From an uncultured Clostridia bacterium (lineage in GTDB: Bacteria; Bacillota; Clostridia; Oscillospirales; Butyricicoccaceae), in assembly GCA_910589115.1 (NCBI GenBank), contig CAJUSB010000093.1:1-12883 (forward strand): a DNA stretch of 12,883 bases, read 5' to 3'. A model generated the notes under the pieces. It saw only the letters and a program-made list of their open reading frames with translations. It searched no databases and was not told the DNA's origin. The position numbers and the translations under genes were made by a program. Positions 6,530 to 12,883 of this stretch are shown in pieces. Positions within the stretch are counted from its first letter, which is position 1. Each line of letters begins with the position of its first letter.

Positions 6530-7707
6530 ACAAATACCTCTTTCATCAACGCTACAGCTGCGTCCATTTCTTCATAACGAATGGTGAGCGGCGGCAGCAA
6601 ACGGATTGCTTCACTCCCCGCTGTCAGCACCAGCACACCTTTCTCTATCAATGCATTGACCTGTGCAGCCCGTTTGTCCGGGTCTACCAAAACCGCCAGC
6701 ATCAGCCCCATTCCGCGCACACCACGAATCTCCGCTGAACCAAGCCCGAGAATCTGGTCACGCAAATAAGCGCCCTTTTCACGAACAGACGTCAGGAATT
6801 CAGGGTCATTTACTACCGAAAGTACGGCATTCGCAGAGGCACACATCAGCGGCGTTCCTCCAAAGGTCGTCGCATGGGTGCCCGGGGTCAACACATCACA
6901 GCAGCCCGCACCCGCCAGAACCGCACCAATCGGTACGCCGCCGCCAAGCCCTTTCGCCATCGTGACAACATCCGGCTCAATCCCATAATTCTGAAAACAA
7001 AACAGCGCTCCCGTGCGTCCAATGCCGGTCTGTACCTCATCTATAATCAGCAGCAAATCACGCTCCCGGCAGAACGCCTCGACCGCCTTGACAAAAGACG
7101 GCTCAAGCGGCAATACCCCGCCTTCCCCCTGAATCAGCTCCAGCATAACGGCACAGGTCGATTCGTCCGCCTTTTCCTTCACACTGTCTATCTGGTTTGC
7201 TTCCGCATAGTCAAATCCCTCTGTAAATGGGAAAAAATAATTATGAAAACGTGCCTGCCCTGTCGCTTTCAACGTCGTAACAGTGCGCCCATGAAACGAA
7301 TTCAACAAAGTAATAATTTTGCTGCGCCCTTCGCCGTACTTGTCATAAGAGTATTTGCGCGCCAGCTTGATTGCACCTTCATTTGCCTCTGCACCCGAAT
7401 TTGCAAAAAATACCTTTCCCATGCCTGTCGCAGTTACTAACGTTTCAGCAGCCTGTATCATGGGGGCCGTCGTAAACAAGTTCGATACATGTGTCAGCTT
7501 CTGCGCCTGCGTGTGCAGCGCTTCCACTATTTCAGGATGATTGTAGCCCAGGGAATTTACACCAATTCCGCTGGTAAGATCAATGTATTTTTTCCCCTCC
7601 ACATCCCAGAGTGTCGCACCCTCGCCGCGCTCAAGCGCTATCGGGAAGCGGGAATAGGTATTCATCACATAGGTTTGTTCTTTGGATTTTAACTCTTGAT
7701 AGGTCAT
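6526..7707 (-). CDS. argD: Acetylornithine aminotransferase
   Basis: PLP enzyme that transfers the amino group of glutamate to N-acetylglutamate semialdehyde, giving N-acetylornithine. The 393 residues match the class-III aminotransferase fold. Seen are NSGAEANEGAIKLARKYS (103-120), FHGRT (138-142), IDEVQTGIGRTG (222-233) with PLP-binding D223, and TMAKGLGGGVPIGA with the Schiff-base lysine K252. TFGGTPLMCASANAV follows at 281-295. The start ATG at 7707 has AAGGGG about ten bases upstream. It is separated from argB by 276 bp holding repeat and hairpin DNA, the largest gap within the cluster, so its expression may be uncoupled from argB. It overlaps argF by four bases. Members of this family can also act on succinylornithine or 4-aminobutyrate, but the operon supports the acetylornithine role. 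Confidence 0.96.
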   Translation of the reverse strand: MTYQELKSKEQTYVMNTYSRFPIALERGEGATLWDVEGKKYIDLTSGIGVNSLGYNHPEIVEALHTQAQKLTHVSNLFTTAPMIQAAETLVTATGMGKVFFANSGAEANEGAIKLARKYSYDKYGEGRSKIITLLNSFHGRTVTTLKATGQARFHNYFFPFTEGFDYAEANQIDSVKEKADESTCAVMLELIQGEGGVLPLEPSFVKAVEAFCRERDLLLIIDEVQTGIGRTGALFCFQNYGIEPDVVTMAKGLGGGVPIGAVLAGAGCCDVLTPGTHATTFGGTPLMCASANAVLSVVNDPEFLTSVREKGAYLRDQILGLGSAEIRGVRGMGLMLAVLVDPDKRAAQVNALIEKGVLVLTAGSEAIRLLPPLTIRYEEMDAAVALMKEVFV

Positions 7708-7754
7708 CTTGAAAACCCCTTGATTCGCTAAAATATAACATCGTTATGATATCA

Positions 7755-7784
7755 CCCGGCCCGCCGTCCTTTTGGCGGGCCGGG
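7755..7784. other. GC-rich perfect hairpin in the argB-argD gap
   Basis: CCCGGCCCGCC (7755-7765) pairs with GGCGGGCCGGG (7774-7784), an 11-bp perfect stem with an 8-nt loop. Neither side has a T-run, so it is not a typical terminator. It lies about 47 nt upstream of the argD start on the arg transcript, where it could limit read-through or protect the downstream message from decay. A smaller dyad, ATAAC-ATC-GTTAT (7735-7747), lies between it and argD. Confidence 0.65.
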
Positions 7785-7818
7785 CAGTATGTACTTACAA
7801 CAATAGAGCACCAAAGCC

Positions 7819-7980
7819 CTCGTCCCGCCCGCAGGCGAAATAAAGCTTTTACTCAATTTTTTCTCGAAAAAATTGCGGGAGTCCAGAGGGCAGCGCCCTC
7901 TGGTGCCGTCCGCATAGGACCGCCCGCCGCGGAGGCGCGGGAGTCCAGAGGGCAGCGCCCTTTGGCGCCGTCTGCGGAGG
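7819..7980 (+). repeat. Dispersed hairpin repeat, about 1.6 units, with an AT-rich hairpin insert
   Basis: It starts with CTCGTCCCGCCCGCAGGCGA (7819-7838), identical to the minus strand of 3766-3785. A 38-nt segment then carries a perfect AT-rich hairpin, CAATTTTTT-CTCG-AAAAAATTG (7854-7875). Two GTCCAGAGGG units follow at 7881 and 7943, again 62 bp apart, with hairpins CCAGAGGGC-AGC-GCCCTCTGG (7883-7903) and CCAGAGGGC-AGC-GCCCTTTGG (7945-7965, one wobble pair). The block ends within a few bases of the argB stop codon and lies inside the arg cluster, opposite in direction to its transcription. Confidence 0.9.
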
Positions 7981-7983
7981 ACA

Positions 7984-8853
7984 TCAGCTGAACATTGTTC
8001 CGATGCCTACCTTTGAAAGCAGCTCAATCAAAATAGAATGCTTGACTCGGCCGTCCTGTATGTTTGCACGCTCCACGCCCTTGCGGATCGCCTCCACACA
8101 ACAGTCAACCTTCGGTATCATGCCGCCCGAAATGATCCCTTCCTTGATCAGCGCCGGGACTTCCGATACCTTTACCCGGTGAATTAACGTCGCTTCATCC
8201 TTCGGGTCGCGCAGTAAACCTCGTACATCCGTAAGCAAAATTAGCTTCTTCGCCCGCAAAGCAATCGCTAATTTGGCCGCCGCCGTGTCTGCATTGATAT
8301 TATAACAAGTATCGTCGTCTATCCCCTGCGCAACAGTCGAAACAACAGGAATATATCCCTTTTCCAACACGTCATTCACTGCCGTCGGGTCTACCTCCAT
8401 GATTTCTCCAACATAGCCATAGTCCGTTCCCTCTCGGTCTGTCAGACGCTTCGCCTGGAATAAACCTCCGTCCATCCCGCCAAGCCCTATACCATGCCCG
8501 CCTGCCTTCTCAAGAAGTCCAACCAAATCCTTGTTTACCTTGCCGCAAAGAATCATCTGCACAATATCCATCGTTTCACGGTCCGTGTACCGCAGTCCAT
8601 TCACAAAACGCGATTCCTTGCCAATCTTTTTCAGCATCTCCGATATCTCAGGGCCGCCGCCGTGCACAATTACTACCTTTACCCCGACTAAACGGAGTAA
8701 CACAATATCATGTATCACCGCGTCCTTCAACTCTTCGTTTATCATCGCGTTTCCGCCATATTTCACAACGACCGTCTGTCCGTAGTAATCCTGTATATAT
8801 GGGAGCGCCTCGACCAGTACGCTTGCCTTGACCTCCGCATCTAAATTCAGCAT
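7984..8853 (-). CDS. argB: Acetylglutamate kinase
   Basis: Phosphorylates N-acetylglutamate with ATP, normally the controlled step of the acetyl-cycling arginine pathway. The 289-residue amino acid kinase is full length. Seen are VVKYGGNAM (29-37) with K31, VHGGGPEIS (63-71), GKVNKDLVGLL (104-114), NINADTAAAKLA (185-196) with D189, LLTDVRGLL (206-214) and GGMIPK with K248. It keeps the N-terminal helix segment ahead of the kinase core (VLVEALPYIQDYYGQ) that in Pseudomonas and Thermotoga enzymes goes with hexamer formation and arginine feedback inhibition, and a C-terminus HSILIELLSKVGIGTMF of the same type. Arginine sensitivity is therefore inferred. The ribosome site is weak (AAGGAA). It lies 72 nt after argJ in an AT-rich gap. 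Confidence 0.96.
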   Translation of the reverse strand: MLNLDAEVKASVLVEALPYIQDYYGQTVVVKYGGNAMINEELKDAVIHDIVLLRLVGVKVVIVHGGGPEISEMLKKIGKESRFVNGLRYTDRETMDIVQMILCGKVNKDLVGLLEKAGGHGIGLGGMDGGLFQAKRLTDREGTDYGYVGEIMEVDPTAVNDVLEKGYIPVVSTVAQGIDDDTCYNINADTAAAKLAIALRAKKLILLTDVRGLLRDPKDEATLIHRVKVSEVPALIKEGIISGGMIPKVDCCVEAIRKGVERANIQDGRVKHSILIELLSKVGIGTMFS

Positions 8854-8925
8854 CTTTTCGCTTCCTTATTGTTATTCCCGGATATATCCCAAATATATTC
8901 CGATTTGTTATCTTATTTCCATTTA
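8854..8925 (-). promoter_or_regulatory. AT-rich gap before argB with weak promoter-like hexamers and a 10-bp palindrome
   Basis: This 72-bp gap is much richer in A and T than its surroundings. On the minus strand TGGAAA (8916-8921) lies 18 bp from TATATT (8892-8897), a weak candidate for an internal promoter serving argB-argD-argF. GGATATATCC (8880-8889) is a perfect palindrome just downstream. It does not match the usual ArgR box, so no operator is assigned. Confidence 0.3.
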
Positions 8926-10137
8926 TTACGTTCTGTAATCGCCGTTGATCTTTACATACTCATATGTCAGATCACAGCCCCAGGCAACCGCCTCGCCGCT
9001 GCCCTCGTGTACGTCAATCAATATCTCAACACTGTCTGACAACAGAATCTCTTTCGCCTTTTCTTCGCTGAATGCAAGCGCACGGCCTGCCTGACAAACC
9101 GGTATACGCCCTCTTTCCGAAAGAAATTCTACATCAACAGCCTCCGGGTCAAATTCTGCACCCGAATAACCCATCGCACAAAGTACGCGGCCCCAGTTCG
9201 CATCTGCGCCAAACATGGCCGCTTTGAGTAAGCTGGAGGAACAAACTGATTTCGCAAGCGTTTCTGCCGTATCCTCATCCTTTGCTCCGCAAACCGTACA
9301 GGTGAGCATCCGGCTTGCGCCTTCACCGTCCGCCGCAATCTGCTTCGCAAGCGAAATGCAGACCGTTTCCAGCGCTTCCTTCAGCGCTTCCCAATCTGCC
9401 CCTTTTTCCGTAATTTCAGCATTACCTGCAAGCCCGTTTGCAAGCACCACGCACATATCATTCGTGGATGTGTCTCCATCTACCGAAACCCGGTTGAAAC
9501 TACGCCGTACCACGGCAAGCAACGTTTCATGCAGCAGCGCACTGCTGACTGCACAATCCGTCGTGATAAACGCCAGCATGGTTCCCATATTCGGATGAAT
9601 CATGCCGGAACCTTTGCATATACCGCCAATTTTGCAGCTTTTCCCACCGGCAGTAAATTCAAATGCCGCCGTTTTGGGTTTGGTATCTGTGGTCATTATC
9701 GCGTTTTCCGCTGCGTCTGAACCGTTCTCCGACAAGCAAATGTTGTGCAAATTCTCTTCAATGCATTCAATATTCAGCCGCTGGCCAATCACGCCGGTCG
9801 AAGCTACAACCATATCGCTTTCTGCAAGGCCAAGCAGCTTTGCAGCTGCTGCCGCTTCCCGCCGGGCATTCTCCATCCCGTCAGGGGCACAGGCGTTCGC
9901 ATTGCCCGAGTTGGCAACAATCGCGCGCGCCGTGCCGTCCGCCAGATGTTCCCGCGTGACGTGCAATGGCGCTGCTTTCACCCGGTTTTTGGTATAAACC
10001 GCCGCCGCCGCACAAGGAACAGACGATAAAATAATCGCGGTGTCATCCTTTGGGCTGGAAGCCTTTACGCCGCAGCGCACTGCCCCCGCTGTAAACCCTT
10101 GCGGTGCACAAACACCACCGTTTATTTCATTTAACAT
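8926..10137 (-). CDS. argJ: Glutamate N-acetyltransferase / ornithine acetyltransferase (ArgJ)
   Basis: Moves the acetyl group from N-acetylornithine to glutamate, closing the acetyl cycle; bifunctional forms also use acetyl-CoA. The 403 residues are full length. The self-cleavage site, where the precursor splits into alpha and beta chains, is KGSGMIHPNMGTMLAF with nucleophile T186. Also seen are STGVIGQRL (113-121), SVDGDTSTNDM (218-228) and FGADANWGRV (309-318), followed by a normal C-terminus ending INGDYRT. The ribosome site AAAGGA is about 11 bases from ATG 10137. Only three bases separate it from the small membrane ORF upstream. No argA is seen in the window, which would fit a bifunctional enzyme, but substrate range cannot be read from sequence. 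Confidence 0.96.
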   Translation of the reverse strand: MLNEINGGVCAPQGFTAGAVRCGVKASSPKDDTAIILSSVPCAAAAVYTKNRVKAAPLHVTREHLADGTARAIVANSGNANACAPDGMENARREAAAAAKLLGLAESDMVVASTGVIGQRLNIECIEENLHNICLSENGSDAAENAIMTTDTKPKTAAFEFTAGGKSCKIGGICKGSGMIHPNMGTMLAFITTDCAVSSALLHETLLAVVRRSFNRVSVDGDTSTNDMCVVLANGLAGNAEITEKGADWEALKEALETVCISLAKQIAADGEGASRMLTCTVCGAKDEDTAETLAKSVCSSSLLKAAMFGADANWGRVLCAMGYSGAEFDPEAVDVEFLSERGRIPVCQAGRALAFSEEKAKEILLSDSVEILIDVHEGSGEAVAWGCDLTYEYVKINGDYRT

Positions 10138-10140
10138 GGT

Positions 10141-10347
10141 TTATGATATCCTTTCCTGCGCTTCCTCCTGCTCCGCCTGAATCAGCAGTGCAAAGCCATT
10201 CAGCAGAAACACCAGCCCTAACGCCGGCAAAAACGGCTGCGCACTCTGCTGCCTGCTGCGGCTGCAAATGGATTCCGACAAGCACCACGCCGCATTCAGC
10301 ACAGCGGCAGACAAGCAAAATAAAGCGCCTGCAATATATTTCCCCAT
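10141..10347 (-). CDS. Small two-helix membrane protein of unknown function, inside the arg cluster
   Basis: I do not recognise this 68-residue protein. It has two hydrophobic segments (about residues 4-23, YIAGALFCLSAAVLNAAWCL, and 39-58, FLPALGLVFLLNGFALLIQA). A short polar loop with two arginines (SRSRQQSAQ) joins them, and the tail is acidic (EQEEAQERIS). By the positive-inside rule the loop would face the cytoplasm. Support for translation: AAAGGAG sits nine bases before the ATG and overlaps the argC stop codon. The gene fills the gap between argC and argJ with three bases to spare, and all spacings look like those of the real neighbours. Possible roles such as amino-acid transport or anchoring are guesses. 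It could also be a lineage-specific ORF without an arginine role. Confidence 0.7.
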   Translation of the reverse strand: MGKYIAGALFCLSAAVLNAAWCLSESICSRSRQQSAQPFLPALGLVFLLNGFALLIQAEQEEAQERIS

Positions 10348-10362
10348 AGAAATAAATCTCCT

Positions 10363-11283
10363 TTAATCAAGCAGCCCGGCTGTTTCTGCAAAACCAAGCA
10401 TTAAATTCATATTCTGTACCGCCGCACCTGAAGCACCCTTGCCAAGATTGTCAAACAACGCTGTAACAATGGTCTGTTCCCCGGTTCCAGTTACAATCAG
10501 TTCAAGGTCATTGCGCCCTGCTTTTTCAGACGCATAAATAACCGGTTCTGAATAGCCAAGCGGTGCAACAGAGACCAGGGCCTGCCCTTCATAGTGCTTT
10601 GCAAGGGCCTCGTGAATCCGTGCAGGCTCGAACCCCGGCAAATAAACAGTGGTCGCCATGCCCTGTGGAAAATCTCCCAAAACAGGCGAGAACACTGGCG
10701 GCCGGGTCAGTCCGCACACATGCTGCATTTCGGGCAAATGCTTGTGCTGAAGACCCAGCGCATAAATCCGGTGGGACTTATGACGCGGATCACGGTCAGA
10801 ATCCTCATATTCGGCAATCAGCTTTTTACCGCCGCCGGTGTAACCGGTCAGCGACGAACAGGTAAAAGCAAAATCCGCAGGGACAATTCCATCCGCAACC
10901 AGCGGATAAACGCTCGAAATAAAGCCGGATGCATGACAGCCAGGATTTGCCACCCGTTTAGAGTGGCAAACCGCCTCCCGGTGAGCCGGTGACAATTCAG
11001 GAAACCCATAGTCCCAGCCCAGCGCGGTCCGGTGCGCTGTAGAGGCATCAATGACACGTGTCCCGGGATTCTCAATCAGCGCAACTGCTTCCTTTGCCGC
11101 CGCATCGGGCAGACAGAGAAACACAAGGTCAGCTGCATTCAACAGCTCACGCCGGGCCTCGGTATCTTTACGCTTATCCGGCGCAATGCGCAGCAAATGG
11201 ATATCCTCCCGGCTGCCTAAACGGTCGTAAATTTGCAGTCCGGTGGTACCTTCCTGCCCGTCAATATAAATTTCAGGCTTCAT
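10363..11283 (-). CDS. argC: N-acetyl-gamma-glutamyl-phosphate reductase, short type
   Basis: Reduces N-acetylglutamyl phosphate with NADPH to the semialdehyde, the third step of the pathway. The 306-residue length and N-terminus EIYIDGQEGTTGLQIYDRL fit the shorter (type 2) ArgC group rather than the 340-residue form. The nucleotide loop is GQEGTTG (9-15), the catalytic cysteine is C116 in VANPGCHASGF, TGYTGGGKKL is at 146-155, LQHKHLPEM at 178-186, and the C-terminal GKGASGAAVQNMNLMLGF at 281-298 is typical. The start ATG lies inside the end of argH (11-bp overlap) and has AGGAGGG just upstream in argH coding sequence, so translation is probably coupled. The small membrane ORF follows 15 bases after its stop. 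Confidence 0.95.
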   Translation of the reverse strand: MKPEIYIDGQEGTTGLQIYDRLGSREDIHLLRIAPDKRKDTEARRELLNAADLVFLCLPDAAAKEAVALIENPGTRVIDASTAHRTALGWDYGFPELSPAHREAVCHSKRVANPGCHASGFISSVYPLVADGIVPADFAFTCSSLTGYTGGGKKLIAEYEDSDRDPRHKSHRIYALGLQHKHLPEMQHVCGLTRPPVFSPVLGDFPQGMATTVYLPGFEPARIHEALAKHYEGQALVSVAPLGYSEPVIYASEKAGRNDLELIVTGTGEQTIVTALFDNLGKGASGAAVQNMNLMLGFAETAGLLD

Positions 11284-12700
11284 CGGTTCCCTCCTGCATG
11301 TTCTGTTCCAGAGCCGCCCGCACTTCGATAATCATTTTTTCCATCTCTTCAATTTCATGAGAGACGATTTCAGGTGCGGGGCCACCATGAGAACGGCGTT
11401 CGGCCACGCAAGCCATCAAGTCGATTGCCTGATAGATATCCTCTTCAAACTTTTCGGAGACAACTTTATATTCTTCGATTGGCAGTGCATCCAGCGTAGT
11501 ATCCAGCTCAATGCATCTGGCTACCAGCGTACCGGTCGCCTTATACGCATCACGGAAGGGCACGCCCTTTTTGGTCAGGTAGTCGGCACAATCGGTCGCA
11601 TTGATAAACCCACGATAGGCAGCACGCTTCATATTTTCCGGCAGAACGGTCATAGTATCAAACATTGGCGTAAACACACGCAGGCACATTTTCGCAGTAT
11701 CAATCGCGTCAAATACTGCGATTTTATCCTCCTGCATATCTTTATTGTACGCCAGCGGCAGACCCTTCATCAGCGTGAGCAGCGTAATCAGGCTACCGTA
11801 AACACGTCCGGTCTTACCCCGAATCAGTTCACAGACATCCGGATTCTTTTTCTGTGGCATAATAGAAGACCCTGTCGAATAGGCATCATCAAGCTCAACA
11901 AATTTGAACTCCCAGGAACACCATGCAACGACCTCCTCACTCAAGCGGGAAAGATGCATCATGAGGATAGACAAATCGGAGCAAAGCTCAATACAGTAGT
12001 CGCGGTCGGATACGCCATCGAGAGAATTCGCCATAGGAAAATCGAATCCCAAGGCATCAGCGGTCTCCTCACGGTCAATGGGATAGGTGGTACCTGCGAG
12101 CGCACCGGAACCGAGAGGGCATTCGTTCATCAGGCGGCGGCAGCTGGCCAGGCGGTGCAAATCGCGCTCGAGCATATGGGTATATGCCATCAGGTGGTGG
12201 GCGAACGTAATGGGCTGAGCGCGCTGGAGGTGGGTATATCCTGGCATTACGGTATGAATATTTTCCTTTGCTTTCCGGGTCAGCGTATGCATAAACTGGA
12301 GGGTGAGCAGGCAAATTTCTGTTATTTCGCTGCGGACATAAAGGCGCATATCGACAGCGACCTGATCGTTGCGGGAGCGGGCGGTGTGGAGACGTTTACC
12401 GGCGTCGCCGATGCGTTCGGTGAGCAGCTGTTCCACGGCCATATGGATATCCTCATATTTTTCGGGGGAGAGTTCAATTCTGCCCTCATCGAAATCGCGG
12501 AGGATGCTTTGCAGACCGCGAATGATGTTTTCGCGGTCTTCGTCGGAAATAATGCCTTGTTTTGCGAGCATGATAGCGTGTGCCATAGAGCCCTGGATAT
12601 CCTCGCGATACAAACGGCAATCGAACATAATGGAAGAATTAAAATCATTTACAAGGGTATCAGTTTCTTTTTGAAACCTTCCTGCCCACATTTTCGCCAT
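11273..12700 (-). CDS. argH: Argininosuccinate lyase
   Basis: Splits argininosuccinate into arginine and fumarate, the last step of the pathway. The 475 residues cover the whole fumarase/lyase superfamily fold. Seen are TARSRNDQVAVDMRLY (106-121), PGYTHLQRAQPI with H157, and the signature GSSIMPQKKNPD (277-288) holding the catalytic serine loop. The C-terminus runs about 15 residues beyond the commonest length, ending acidic (EQNMQEGTDEA), and this end overlaps the start of argC. The ribosome site AGGAGG is about seven bases before ATG 12700. It is the first gene of the visible cluster; only about 20 bases separate its start from the 39-bp repeat array, so no promoter fits between. argG, its usual partner, is not in the window and may lie upstream. 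Confidence 0.96.
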   Translation of the reverse strand: MAKMWAGRFQKETDTLVNDFNSSIMFDCRLYREDIQGSMAHAIMLAKQGIISDEDRENIIRGLQSILRDFDEGRIELSPEKYEDIHMAVEQLLTERIGDAGKRLHTARSRNDQVAVDMRLYVRSEITEICLLTLQFMHTLTRKAKENIHTVMPGYTHLQRAQPITFAHHLMAYTHMLERDLHRLASCRRLMNECPLGSGALAGTTYPIDREETADALGFDFPMANSLDGVSDRDYCIELCSDLSILMMHLSRLSEEVVAWCSWEFKFVELDDAYSTGSSIMPQKKNPDVCELIRGKTGRVYGSLITLLTLMKGLPLAYNKDMQEDKIAVFDAIDTAKMCLRVFTPMFDTMTVLPENMKRAAYRGFINATDCADYLTKKGVPFRDAYKATGTLVARCIELDTTLDALPIEEYKVVSEKFEEDIYQAIDLMACVAERRSHGGPAPEIVSHEIEEMEKMIIEVRAALEQNMQEGTDEA

Positions 12701-12723
12701 AGTGATCCTCCTGTACCAAATCC

Positions 12724-12883
12724 CCCGCCCCTACGCGGGGAGCGGCAAGGCTCCGCCCTGCACCCGCCCCTACGCGGGGAGCGGCAGGGCTCTGCCCTGC
12801 ACCCGCCCCTACGCGGGGAGCGGCAGGACTCTGCCCTGCACCCGCCCCTACGCGGGGAGCGGCAGGACTCTGCCCTGCACCCG
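12724..12883 (-). repeat. 39-bp tandem hairpin repeat array upstream of argH, cut by the window edge
   Basis: Units begin at 12724, 12763, 12802 and 12841, with a fifth starting at 12880, giving an exact 39-bp period. Each unit has a constant part, CCCGCCCCTACGCGGGGAG, and a hairpin, GCAGGGC-TCT-GCCCTGC in unit 2 (12784-12800). Units 1, 3 and 4 each carry one G-to-A change in the 5' arm (12748 in unit 1; the sixth arm base in units 3 and 4). On the plus strand these make A-C mismatches; on the minus strand, the direction of argH, they make G-U pairs. The minus-strand module CCGCGTAGGGGCGGGTG differs at one of 17 bases from the module in the 62-bp array at 1-220. Confidence 0.93.

Noticed and set aside
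7732..7737. Promoter for argD with -10 TATATT
   Set aside because: The region 17 bp upstream is GCCGGG within the GC-rich hairpin, with no -35 likeness.
7755..7784. Intrinsic terminator between argB and argD
   Set aside because: The stem is strong but no T-run follows on either strand, so it is kept as a hairpin only.
7746..7991. Open frame of 81 codons on the plus strand in the argB-argD gap
   Set aside because: Covers the GC-rich hairpin and repeat units and runs into the argB end on the opposite strand; no ribosome site.
8880..8889. ArgR operator before argB
   Set aside because: GGATATATCC is palindromic but does not resemble the TGAATAA-type ARG box, and no paired half-sites are seen nearby.

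Overview
The window reads as a chromosomal segment of an anaerobic Bacillota, most likely a gut clostridium of the Oscillospirales/Ruminococcaceae kind. This is inference. It rests on the GC-rich coding style combined with strong AAGGAGG ribosome binding sites, a clostridial-type sodium-pumping oxaloacetate decarboxylase with a separate biotin carrier, a 449-residue hexameric glutamate dehydrogenase, and GC-rich hairpin repeats between genes. No genus can be fixed without a search.

Layout: (1) bases 1-220, a tandem array of a 62-bp hairpin repeat; (2) 255-3531 (+), a four-gene oxaloacetate decarboxylase operon: alpha carboxyltransferase without a biotin domain, gamma subunit, biotin carrier protein, beta sodium-pump subunit; (3) 3532-4182, a non-coding stretch with two inverted-orientation copies of the same repeat family, a 12-bp hairpin, a rho-independent terminator and the gdhA promoter; (4) 4183-5532 (+), NADP-type glutamate dehydrogenase, ending at a terminator that works in both directions; (5) 5627-12700 (-), an arginine biosynthesis cluster transcribed argH-argC-small membrane ORF-argJ-argB-argD-argF, with another hairpin repeat block between argB and argD; (6) 12724-12883, a 39-bp tandem hairpin repeat directly upstream of argH and running off the window edge.

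How the genes fit together: gdhA makes glutamate from 2-oxoglutarate and ammonia. ArgJ and ArgB commit glutamate to acetylated intermediates, ArgC and ArgD carry them to N-acetylornithine, ArgJ recovers the acetyl group and yields ornithine, ArgF makes citrulline, and ArgH releases arginine. argG and carAB are not in the window. The decarboxylase operon converts oxaloacetate to pyruvate while pumping sodium out.

The core genes are ordinary. The unusual material is the repeats. The 62-bp and 39-bp units share a nearly identical 17-nt module, both arrays sit immediately 5' of the first visible gene of an operon in the same relative orientation, and neither leaves room for a promoter between array and start codon, so both are probably transcribed as structured leaders. 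The second item worth a look is the unrecognised 68-residue two-helix membrane protein inside the arginine operon.
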